Assembly (NCBI RefSeq): GCF_042453785.1
Contig: NC_091676.1
Location: 1,123,501 to 1,187,500 of the forward strand
DNA length: 64,000 nucleotides
From: Malus domestica
Taxonomy: Eukaryota > Streptophyta > Magnoliopsida > Rosales > Rosaceae
Direction: 5' to 3'
The first letter of the stretch is position 1. The number at the start of each line of letters is the position of its first letter. Of this stretch, positions 20,489-30,805 are shown piece after piece. The notes under the pieces are model-generated. The model ran no database searches, was not told where the DNA came from, and saw nothing but the letters and a program-made list of their open reading frames with translations. The position numbers were made by a program, and so were the translations under genes.

Positions 20489-22258
20489 TCATCTGGTGTT
20501 GCCTGCCTTCTGCTTCGCCTTCTCAATAAGAGGCTTCAACTGCTTCTTCTCGGCAAGAATCTTGAGGAAGTTAAACAGGAATGGAATGTAGTTGTGCTTC
20601 CTGCGAATGTTCTCTGTTCTCCACTTCTTACATTTCTCTTCTTCCATCAAGATCTTCTCGGTGGCACCCTCGATCCCAGCATTGATTTCCGAAAGAGCTT
20701 TGTTCAGCGCTTCAAACTTGCCCCCGTCGGCCGCTCTCTCTTGCTGTAAGGCAGACAGCTGCTGCAAAATACGCTCCCTCTTCTTTTGGAGTTCCTTGAG
20801 CTCAGCAGTATACATCTCTTTCCTGTTCTTGATAATGGCCAAGAGATTGAATCTTATCTCACTTTTGGAATACCTTTCGATGCGTTCCTGGATTACAGGT
20901 TGCACCATCTGTAGCCATTCCATGTCACCTTGCCCGCTGGGGCACTGTCCAAGGCTAATGGGTCCCTCCTTCAGTCCATCAAGCTCATACAGGACCCCAT
21001 CGACAGGCAAGTAGCTTATAAAATGGTAGACGTCATCATCTTTGTCAGCTACCTTCTGCTCATCAGAAACAAACGGCTCGGGCCTGGCAAAACTATTATG
21101 AGCTGCACGGATAGCTTCACTATTGTTTATTGCCAATCCTTTCAGTTCAGGTGGAAAGTTCTTTGTAAATTCTTTCAGTTTCGACAGTTCAGGACCAATG
21201 TCAACATCCGGACAGTTCATCAGGATAGACAAGATTGCTTGGGTTGCACATGCATTATTAATAACCTGGGAGGATATACAGACTGTAAGATAGAAGACCT
21301 TACAAATATGTCACTGCACAGGGGAAATACTTTTTCAAGAAAACCAACCTGGCTTGCGAAAAACAAATTAGGATTTGGATCCTTAATTACAAGGCGGTTA
21401 TCCTTTTCCCCCGGGCGCCATTTGAATAGGAAAATCAAACCATACACTGGCCTGTAAATTTCAAGGGGAAAAGAGTAACTAAAACAATGATGAACCTCAA
21501 GAATTTTTTTTTCCAGCAAAAATGAGGATATCTACCCAGGAGATAAAATCTTAAACAGAAACTAACGTACCTCAGATTGTTCAGAGAATCAAGGTCCAAT
21601 GAATACAGCTCCTCAACCTGCAAGGCCATACAAATGTATCATGGAATGGGCAGTAAAAGCAGGCATCAACTATAAACTAGGATCGGTGCGTCCTAAACAT
21701 AAAATATAAGTATAGAGATAAAAGTCATCAAAGAAGGCGTACCTGCACGCCTTTTACTTGCATCTGCTGAATAAGTTCAGTGAACACCCCTGAAATGCAA
21801 TCACAACGTTGAAAAAACGAGCACACTTCATGTATATACTACAGCTATTCCTAACTCCCTATTTATCAAAAATAAAAAATTTGCTATAAATTTTCATTAA
21901 AAAAAGTTTCAAGCTACTTCCCCTTCTCGGAAATTTGAAGTGCCTCTGCGTACTAACCATTACCAAATAACCCAAATCCTATACACTATCAATCCGCATC
22001 ACCAGATCACAACTTTCATCACTCATAAGGTCCCAAAAATACATTCCGAAAACCAAACTTATGGACCACGTAATGCTTACTACTATCTATCAATTCCCAT
22101 GTAACAAGTGATGCGTTTCAGTACAATTGATAAATCCGAAACAACGAACTATACAGCTCCACGTCAAGACTATCCCTCGAACGTTCATATACAAGGTACC
22201 AAATGGACAAGAAAGATGAAATCATACCTGGGTCGGACTCAATCGTGCACCAAGACAT
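20489..22258 (-). CDS. UCH2: Ubiquitin C-terminal hydrolase, UCHL5/UCH37 type
   Basis: Five coding exons on the minus strand: 22258-22228, 21789-21743, 21617-21571, 21451-21349 and 21265-20489; 334 residues. The peptidase C12 catalytic set is complete: oxyanion Gln76, Cys82 in NNACATQA, His157 in [11 protein letters not shown] and Asp172 in LYELDGL. The C-terminal about 110 residues are helical with coiled-coil character ([20 protein letters not shown]) and end [20 protein letters not shown], the UCH37-like tail that in animals binds the proteasome receptor RPN13. Arabidopsis UCH1 and UCH2 have this shape and affect shoot architecture and auxin response. A leader intron is likely at 22653-22276. 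The symbol is by family; UCH1 and UCH2 cannot be told apart here. Confidence 0.93.
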
Positions 22259-23451
22259 GATGAAAAACAATTAATCTGACAAGGGGGAAAAAAGGTAATC
22301 AAGAAACACCATAAGAGGAAAAACCATGAAAAATATATAATTTATAAGATTTCAACGAGTTTAGAGCACAATTTTAGCAAAAAAATTAACAAATTTACAT
22401 GAATTAACACAAAAATCAAATCAAAGTGGCAGCCCAACAAACAATTTACAACAAACCTAGTTATTTCTTTATAAAAATAATACGTTGATTGGATACAACA
22501 GTGCAGTAAAATCAATGTCGATCGACTGAGTGAGCACGAGAATCCCCAATTCGGACAAAGAGGGTTTTACTTTTCTTCCTCTATTCGGTTCCAAACGACG
22601 ACGTTCCCGGAATAAGAGAACCAGTGTGGGAACGGGAAGAAGAAAGAACTTACCAGAAACCGACACGACGCCGTCGGGCTCCTCCACCGCTGTGTAGAGA
22701 TTTTGAACGAGTTCGTCTGCTTCTCGTCTCTTCCTTCCTCTTCTCACTCTCCTCGGTTCGCCTCTCCTTTTTTCCTTTTTCTATTTTTCACAGGTTTTTT
22801 TTTATTTTTTATTTTTTGAGTTGATTGCAAAATACACCCTTAAGGTTTTGCTTACTTTCGAAAAGAGAGACAAAATATCAAAATTTCACATTTACTACTT
22901 AAGTTATTAAAAGTTAGCAATTTAAACAACTATTATGTCTCCACCTTGGGGCAAGGTGGGTCAACTGAGTCCCCCATGCTTAGAAACCTCTATGTAAGAG
23001 TTGGATGCTCTCCTATGAAAATTCGTAAATGCCCTTAAAAGCTATTTACAATTGCTCGATGAATTACCTTTATGATCATTGGGCAGGGTACATGCTAACC
23101 TCATGTCTTTGTATGCATGGGTATATGTATCTGTCGATAGCCTCATTCTTGTCGATATGCTCGTCAGTCGACATACTCACTCGAAAGTTTTTGACATATT
23201 GTTGATAGACTTGCAATATAACTCGTCAAAGCTATTGAAATGTGCTCTAAAATAATAATGTATATGTGAGCCGTATCTGTATTAGATATCGTATGAGCAA
23301 GTGTGTAGCATCACCCTTTCGCAATTAGCTCTACTTTGTCATTTTCACATGTTCTTCTCTTCAATGACTTCGTTGAAAGAAAATTGCACAACAATGTATT
23401 AAAATAAATAAAAACTAGCATTTGCCTACAAAATTTTTTTAGAAAATGAGA

Positions 23452-23548
<97 letters not shown>

Positions 23549-23765
23549 GGAGGAGTGGGAAGTTTTTGTTTTTTTAAATATTGAAGGTATTTTAACATCA
23601 CATGTAGGTAAGGCTTCAATAAAAAATAGTAAAATTTGGCCATGCAAATAAAGATTTATTAATTAGTAGCGATAATAATAAAAAGAACCTGCAATAAGAG
23701 TCCAATGGACAACTACGATGGAATAAAGGCCATCATGATGAAATTTGGAGTCATTATAAAAAAAT
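22259..23765. other. UCH leader and spacer up to the snoRNA cluster
   Basis: 22259-22750 is the 5' UTR and leader intron of the minus-strand hydrolase gene (donor at 22653, acceptor at 22276). Beyond 22760 is a T-rich stretch and AT-rich spacer with the long GA microsatellite. 23585-23660 resembles 5795-5870. No protein gene. Confidence 0.55.
23453..23543. repeat. (GA)n microsatellite
   Basis: About 45 uninterrupted GA units. The apparent Ser-Leu repeat reading frames across it on the minus strand are artefacts of the repeat. Confidence 0.98.
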
Positions 23766-23767
23766 AA

Positions 23768-23853
23768 AGGCCCACAACAATAAATGAAACTATGGGCCGC
23801 GGCCCAAATCCTGCAGCAGGGGGTCTAGGGTTTAGAGGTCTCTCGCTATAAAA
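23768..23853 (+). promoter_or_regulatory. Site II / telo-box / TATA promoter of snoRNA cluster
   Basis: In order: GGCCCA (about 23768), TGGGCC (23793-23798) and GGCCCAAAT (23801), which are site II elements; CTAGGGTTTA (23825-23834), a telo box; and TATAAAA (23847-23853). This set is well known in front of plant ribosomal protein and RNA polymerase II snoRNA genes, and it points to the snoRNAs about 120 bases downstream. Confidence 0.75.
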
Positions 23854-23971
23854 CGGCAGCCTCACCTCCCATTTATTTCAAAAGTTGCGAGGGATGTAGA
23901 ATATGTGATCTTGCTGTGTTTTTTGGAATTCGGAATTTGGGTTGTGGGAATTTGAAAATATCTTCTTAGTT

Positions 23972-24062
23972 TTGGTTCTGATGATGATTTTTTCACAAAA
24001 CTTTCGTTCTCCTGAGCAAAAAACAGTGCTGAGAAAATTGGAGACCTGAACTGAAGAACTTT
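23972..24062 (+). ncRNA. C/D-box snoRNA copy 1, snoR59/U59-like
   Basis: C box TGATGA at 23979-23984 and D box CTGA at 24051-24054 are held by a short stem GTTC/GAAC; an outer 10-base stem ATCTTCTTAG (23960-23969) / CTAAGAAGAT (24063-24072) is perfect. A D' box CTGA lies at 24012-24015. The 12 bases AACTTTCGTTCT just before it are complementary to AGAACGAAAGTT of plant 18S rRNA. By the fifth-base rule it would direct 2'-O-methylation of the second A of the GAA in that motif, the position equivalent to yeast 18S Am974 (snR54) and human Am1031. The guide before the D box (GGAGACCTGAA) has no target I can name. Confidence 0.8.
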
Positions 24063-24177
24063 CTAAGAAGATTATTTTATTTTATTTTTTCAATTTTTTG
24101 TTTTGATTGATTTTCTGGTATTGCTGTGGATGTTTTTGGAGTATTTTTGGTGTGTATATGGAGATTTTATTGATTTT

Positions 24178-24252
24178 TGTTCTGATGATGAAAGATTTAA
24201 TTCTCCTGAGCTTATTGATTGCTGAAAATCTGGAGACCTGAACTGAAGAACA
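24178..24252 (+). ncRNA. C/D-box snoRNA copy 2, tandem paralogue
   Basis: C box TGATGA at 24183-24188, D' box CTGA at 24206-24209, D box CTGA at 24243-24246, terminal stem TGTTC/GAACA. It shares TTCTCCTGAG and GGAGACCTGAACTGAAGAAC with copy 1, so the two are duplicates, but the D' guide differs (GATTTAATTCTC) and no longer matches the 18S site. It is probably cleaved from the same precursor as copy 1. Confidence 0.72.
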
Positions 24253-24288
24253 TTATCATATAATTTTCTATATACTGTTTTGTTACAT

Positions 24289-24320
<32 letters not shown>

Positions 24321-24724
24321 GGATTGAACGTTTGCGTAATATTACATGAGATTTGAAATGTTGTCAATTTGCTATATATCCAAAATACTTTTTTATTATT
24401 TTTAAGACAAATGTAACTGGAATTTCAAGTAAGTAGATTTTTCTTTGATTTAAGGATTGAAATTGCTTGAAAGAATTTTGTTTGTTAGGGGTGGGCAAAC
24501 GATCTGCGGGTTGGGATGGGTCTAAAAATTTTACATAATTATGTCTGCGACTAAATAAGTGTGCGGAAATCATTTCATTTGTCAAAACAAAACTTAACAT
24601 ACGCAAGACAGTCCGCCTATTTTTAAGGGCCCAAACGTACGGTAAACAAAGTGGACAAGGAGTAAAAGCCCAAAATTATGAAGCCCAACAACCAGTATTA
24701 TAATGGTATAAAATTGAGGGATGA

Positions 24725-24875
24725 TGTACAGAAAACTAACGAAAAGTCTAAAAAAAATTTCCTTTTAATGAAAAGCCATTTTTAAAGGTATAGTGACTAG
24801 TACCAGGAAATATATAAATGTGGTTTTTCGTTAAAAGTGAACAGTAAGGGAGTGTGTCGTTAAAACTCCCATGAT
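24725..24875. repeat. Dispersed repeat family B, copy 1
   Basis: Carries GAAAACTAACGAAAAG, then GGTTTTTCGTTAAAAGTGAA and GTTAAAACTCC. The same order of motifs recurs near 43605-43725 and 53685-53835. No terminal repeat is clear. Confidence 0.6.
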
Positions 24876-25386
24876 GTAAATGTGTTCTCACCTTACCTTA
24901 AAATATGAAATGTGGGAGCCCTTGGTTTAGTAAAAAGCGAGTAAAGGTTTAAAACTTTCGACGTTAGTTCGAATTCTCACATATGTATTTACTGGAGTTG
25001 TGACATACCGTTCGAATTGAAGGAAAAGGCAAATGAAATGTGGGAAAATGTTTACCATTATGGTTTTCGTTTGATGGTTTTGGAGTTTGGGATCCGCCGT
25101 CAACAAAACAAGAAATTAAGGTTATGCATGTAATAATTTTCACATTCCTTGACAAAATAGAGTAGGGAACCCCACCTTCTTCCTAATTTGCCTTTGCTGG
25201 AAATATAAAGCGAAGAGAGATGGATGGGAACCAGAAAAGCAAAGAAAATTGCAGGATATGCATCTCAGCCTTAACGACATGAGATGAAAAAACAAAGCCA
25301 AAGAGAGAAAAGGCAGTGCCAAGTTGCCAAGAGAGATGGGGTGAGTGCCAACAGGTTCCTCTCCGGATGGATCATAGAAATCTGTA

Positions 25387-25525
25387 AATCGTGTCTGTTT
25401 ATCGTACATCGTGCTGTCCGTTTTTGTCAAGTAATTTTTTTATCTAATTTTAAATAAAAATACTTAAAGTAATTTCTGACCGCACGATATACAATGAATA
25501 TATGATTCATGAATTCCTGATATCC
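25387..25525. mobile_element. MITE family A, decayed copy 3
   Basis: Shares the inner part of the family A MITE (TTATCGTACATCGTGC on the left, TTTCTGACCGCACGATATAC on the right) but the outer arms have diverged beyond recognition. Confidence 0.55.
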
Positions 25526-28050
25526 TCGTAAAAAGAATGTGTGTCAGGGGGCGTGTGGCTGGCAAGTGGTAGTGGGCGTTCCACTATATGTGCAACTGCG
25601 GACTCACTTCACTGATATACATAATAACATATATACGATCTGATATAATATATATCACTTCCTCTTTTAACTAAATTGTTTTTTATGGTTGTTCAATTGC
25701 ACTGCAACACCTGCGTGATCTGTGATGGCTTGGATTGTTATATATAACGAAAGGAAAACAAACTAGGCAGTGATCAAAAGTTCAAAACACCAAAAACGCA
25801 TACCAAAAGGTTTGCTCTAAAAGCCCTCTGTGCGTCGCATGGTATACGTTCAGATTCCACTGTGTGTGTATATACATATTCACGTAAGTGTCAGAATAGA
25901 ATACCACATCGGTAATATGATAACAGTTTCCGTTCTTAACAGCATCGAAATTTTTTATAATAAAACCCAACAGTTAATAATAGATAATTAAATTGAAACA
26001 ATACCGATAATATTAGAGTAAACAAGTGATTTTAATGTCCGAATATGTACCAGCAGCAATGGGAGAGAGAAGTATTAAAGTTGATAACCTGTCTCTCTCA
26101 ACTCTCAAGTAATAAAGCAGATGGGATAAAATGGGTGGCCTCACTGTTTCAGTTGACACGTTTCTTCCTCCCTTTGGTGAGTGGGTGGGTTTGCTTTCGT
26201 TTTGTTGGATTATATGTACCAAATCATGAGTATGTATGTATATGTAATTATGTATGCTTTCGGGTATACTTTGGTTAACTTCTTGTTATATGTGAGTGGG
26301 TTGGGCACAATCCACATTTCTCAAACATCATGATAACAATGCAGTTATCCATCTCGCTCAAAAGTATTATTCTTTTCACATTTTTCATATTTAATTTGTT
26401 GTATTTTCTAATAGAGATGAAATCTAACTATTTCTTTAATAGAAATAGAACCTACATGCGTTGGTGAATCCTACTTCTATTAGAAAAATAGTACGATTGT
26501 GTTCTAAAAAATGTGATAAGTGTAGCATTCGTTTCCTTGTCAATTATGAGTGCTTCATAATGTTCCTCCTTATAATGCAAAAGTTAGGGATCACCAAATC
26601 AATGGGAATTTTTTTTTTTTTTTTTTAAACATTCACATGCTAATGAGACGTGAACTATGCATGTGTACGTGCTCCATTTATAAAATCTTTTGTAGTAGAG
26701 TAGCGCTACTAGTTATAAGGAAGTGCACAAATCATGCTTCGTTTACAAAGTCAGAGACTGAATGAATGGGAGCGGTTGCATGAAGTAGTCCTACCGAGAC
26801 TTTCTTGTTCGACAAAAAATGCGTCAATATTGTCGAACGACAAGATTTGAATGAATACTTGTGTACAACATAACTAATAGAAACCACATTCTGAAGCAGA
26901 TACAAAGAAACGACCTTATAGTTAACTAGCTTGGTATTAGTTGAGTTTTTTACATTTGTTGTTAATAATTTGGAGCTAAACCTAAATTAGTTATGTTGTT
27001 TGGAGCTAAACCTAATTAGCATGCGTTCGGATAAGGCCTGTGGCTCACACACGCCTAGTCGGCTAGTGCACTTTAGCTTGAGCATTTGTACGCGTCCTTG
27101 GCAGACACACGCCTAATGCCACCCAATCCTGCCTGTTTTCTTGACCCGTAGCGTCACAAAAGATCTCATACAAATCCTCCCAAGTTCCCATTCCCAAACT
27201 TTATTTTTTATTTGATAAAAAAAAAAAAAAACTTCATTTTTTGTTTTGTATTTTCCTACATGTGAGAAGTCATCCTCCTTACTTGAAGAATGTCCGTTAT
27301 TTTATCCCACAAACGTTATCATTATAATTGTTCATTTTTGTTATCAACTCTAAGTATCATTTATGAAAAAAATCATCTCATTTAGACACCATTAATCATA
27401 TATGATTGACAATTATGATAACAGATAGCATCTTTATATAATTCGTTAATTTGTTTAATTTATATAGATGAATAAAGGATTTCTATAGCAATAAATAATT
27501 TTAGTATAATTTTTTATACAGTGATAAAGAGATAATCACGCTTGTATTGTTCAATATCATCACGTCTGTATACAAAGAATCTCTTAATGTATAAAGAGAC
27601 AAGTTATGTCATTATAAAATAACATAAACCCCAGCAATGGCTCAGTGAAGTCCACGATTCAACACATGCATGTCAACTAGGCCATCGAGGCCTGTGGTAC
27701 GCACACGCCTTTGAAGTGACAGATCAATCAAATGAAAACACAACTTTATATTTTTTCTCTTAAATTATTATTCGGCGGGTCAGCAGAAAACAATCAATAT
27801 GCACATACATCTCTTTGATTTCTCTTTATATCTGGAATCTGCAGAATACCAATACTTTTTTCTCCAAATCTGAATTTACACACTCACCCCACTATTAATC
27901 TAAATTTTAATTTGGCCCACATGATCATACTCTTCCTCCATGTATAAATAGCTAGCCATTCACCAATAGAAGACAGAGATAGTTCAGTGGCTAAACAGTC
28001 TTAATTTGCTTGTACTTTTTTCGTAATTTGCTTATTAAGAAATATCAAAA

Positions 28051-29536
28051 ATGGCAGATCAAAATGGTTATGCTGACCTAGAGAAGCAGATGCTGATTCT
28101 GCATGACCATGAAGAGAAGCACTTCATGTCGAGTGAGATTGTGCGTGACGTCATTCTCGGTGTATCCGACGGTCTCACTGTCCCTTTTGCCCTAGCCGCT
28201 GGCTTGTCCGGTGCCGATGTTAGCTCCTCCATCATTCTCATTGCCGGCATTGCTGAAGTTGCCGCCGGTGCAATATCTATGGGACTTGGCGGGTATTAAT
28301 TCCATTAAATTTATCGATGCTTTTTTTTTTTTTTCTTTTGAAACTTGCATATGCTTAATTGTGTTTTCAATATATCTTGTTAATTTTGGTATTCATATAT
28401 ATATATATATGAATGCAGGTACCTTGCTGCTGCGAGTGAAGCTGATCATTACAAGAAAGAACTAAAGAGGGAACAAGATGAAATCATCGCTGTCCCTGAT
28501 ACAGGTCTCAACATTATTATAATTAATTAATTTTTACAGTTTAATTAATTAGTTTTAATCATTTACCTTCCTCTACTTTCTTTAACCTTAAAACAATAAA
28601 AGAAAAACAACTCTTGTTAACTGTGAAATGTGCGTGTCAAAAGTTAATGTTAATTTAGTGTATTATGTGTTTATCTTTTGAATTTGTTACAATTTATAAT
28701 TAGATCTGTGTGTGCGGAACTTTTTCTTACTGCACACAGAAAATTCACGAGCCTGCCTGCCAACTTATAAGATAATGTGAACCTCTTTCAAACTGCACCG
28801 TTCAGTTTATAGACCACGCACGTAATTAACATATTAAAGCTAATTAAAAATGTTATACTATGCGACCTCGTTTTCATTTCATTTGACATTTTAAAGTTTG
28901 ATACTATCGTGTGTGTGTGTGTGTGTATAATAATAATAATGATGATGAGAAATGCAGAGGCTGCTGAGGTTGCTGAAATATTGTCACAATATGGAGTTGA
29001 ACCACATGAATATGGGCCTGTGGTGAATGCTCTCAGGAGGAACCCTCAAGCCTGGCTTGATTTCATGATGAAGTAAGCAAAGCTACGTTGATCACATAAT
29101 AGCTATTGACATTAGTTATGCAAGATGAGATGCGTAAAATGTCGGTGGCTAATAGCCACCGATAAAGTAATAGTGATTATTGTCAAGTTTTTGAGGTGTG
29201 ACTAATTGATTAATCAATTATATATGATGCAGATTTGAACTAGGGCTGGAAAAACCAGACCCAATGAGAGCACTACAAAGTGCAATGACAATTGCGTTTT
29301 CATACACTGTTGGTGGATTGGTTCCCCTAATACCCTACATGCTCATTCCAATTGCAACACGAGCTGTGGTTGCATCTGTAGTCGTCACCATACTTGCTCT
29401 GATGATATTTGGGTTTGCAAAGGGTCACTTCACCGGCACTCAACCCTTCAAGAGCGCCGTCCAAACCGCCTTCATCGGAGCCATTGCCTCCGCCGCTGCT
29501 TATTCCATTGCTAAACTTTTCCAAGCTTACCATTAA
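28051..29536 (+). CDS. VIT1: Vacuolar iron transporter, VIT1 type, copy 1
   Basis: Coding exons 28051-28292, 28419-28504, 28958-29072 and 29233-29536; 248 residues. It is a CCC1/VIT family protein with five predicted membrane helices. Signature stretches are EIVRDVILGVSDGLTVPFAL (start of helix 1, with the Asp used in metal transport), AEVAAGAISMGLGGYLAA, and the cytosolic Glu-rich loop EAAEVAEILSQYGVEPHEY that binds metal. VIT1 moves Fe2+ (and Mn2+) from cytosol into the vacuole in exchange for protons and matters for seed iron storage. Intron positions and phases are identical to the downstream copy, showing tandem duplication. The N terminus (MADQNGYADLEKQMLIL) is slightly shorter than in Arabidopsis VIT1. 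Confidence 0.94.
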
Positions 29537-29657
29537 TCAATAATTAGTGGCGACCTCCGTCTCTGTGACGAAACTAGCTAGTTAATTGGGTATTTAGCGT
29601 TTTCTAATGTCTCCTAATTTCAACTTTCTGCATTCTTTGATCGTTTTTTCTAGTAGC

Positions 29658-29688
<31 letters not shown>

Positions 29689-30805
29689 CTGCTTGTATAA
29701 TATCTGTTCCTACATTGTTCTGGTTCCGTCTTCCATGTCGTACGTTAATAAACGATGATTTCCTGAATAATAACCTCATATATATCGATGGAAATATGTA
29801 AAAATGAAGAAATTAAATTAGAGCATCAGGTATGTCTATGATTCCAAACATTGATACCTGAATAAAGCAGAGGCACAGATTCTAAACTAATATTCCACAC
29901 AGAACCTGTAAAGGCTGCAACTGCCTGCACCAATATTGCATTGGCTATTTCTGTATGAGGACACCTTTTGTTATTTATAATTACCACCTCCGTGACTCGG
30001 TCTCAATATGCCACCTGCATGCCCTACTATGCTTGCATGCCTACAAAATCTTGGATGTTAGTGTTAGAAGGCTGGCAGGTTAATTGATTAAATCTCCGAT
30101 GTGGATTAGATCATCGATGTGGAGTGAAACTGATATACAAGAGGTTTATTACACCATTGTAATTTGTTTAAACTATGGCGCCAAAATTTTGCTGCCTGCA
30201 TCACTAATAATTTTCAAATGGTTGTTCTATAAACATAATGCTAGGAAGATTAAATTTGGAGACAAATTAACAAACTAAATGATGGGTCACCAATAAGAAT
30301 AAACATGTCGCTTAAATAATAAACATATAATCAACTTTTATGTCCTTTAGTTTTCAAAATTTTGTCTATAAATTTAGTCTCTCTAACATTACGATTGTAG
30401 CATAGAACATCCTCCTCAATCTAAAAAGAGAAATGCTAAGCAGACTCTCTATAGACTCTTTATCACCTCATTTTTTTATATAATATTTTATAATTTTAGC
30501 ATAAGAATTGACGTTAAATTGTGATGACAGATATTCAGATTGATTCTCACTTTAGAATAGTATCTTTAACGTTTCTCCTCTGAAAAAAAGCAAAATCCAC
30601 GCACGCCTGACGCACGCTGTGATTGGAGCATACAAAAAGGTTAAAATCATTGGAAATTTGGATACTAATTACCCCAATTTATACACAAAAAGACACCCAC
30701 ATAAATATAACGCTCCGATATCTCAGACGTTTGCTCTTTCTTTCTCACTCGAAGAAACCTAGTTTTAGACGGACGAACCCAAAACCCTATTTCATTTTTT
30801 TCTCA
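29537..30805. other. Spacer between the two VIT genes
   Basis: 3' UTR of copy 1, (TA)/(GT) microsatellite at about 29660-29690, AT-rich spacer, a possible small MITE at about 30427-30586 (ends GAGAAATGCTAA and TTAACGTTTCTC), and the promoter and leader of copy 2 from about 30690. Confidence 0.5.

Larger units (their letters stand above)
24263..28050. other. Gene-poor spacer, snoRNA cluster to VIT copy 1
   Basis: AT-rich sequence with an (AT)n tract (24297-24320), a dispersed-repeat copy at about 24725-24875, a decayed family A MITE near 25387-25525 and several T or A runs. About 27955-28050 is the leader of the first iron transporter gene. No gene is recognised in these 3.8 kb. Confidence 0.5.

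Noticed and set aside
23311-23647. Minus-strand frames with long Ser-Leu repeats
   Set aside because: They are translations of the GA microsatellite and carry no other coding signal.
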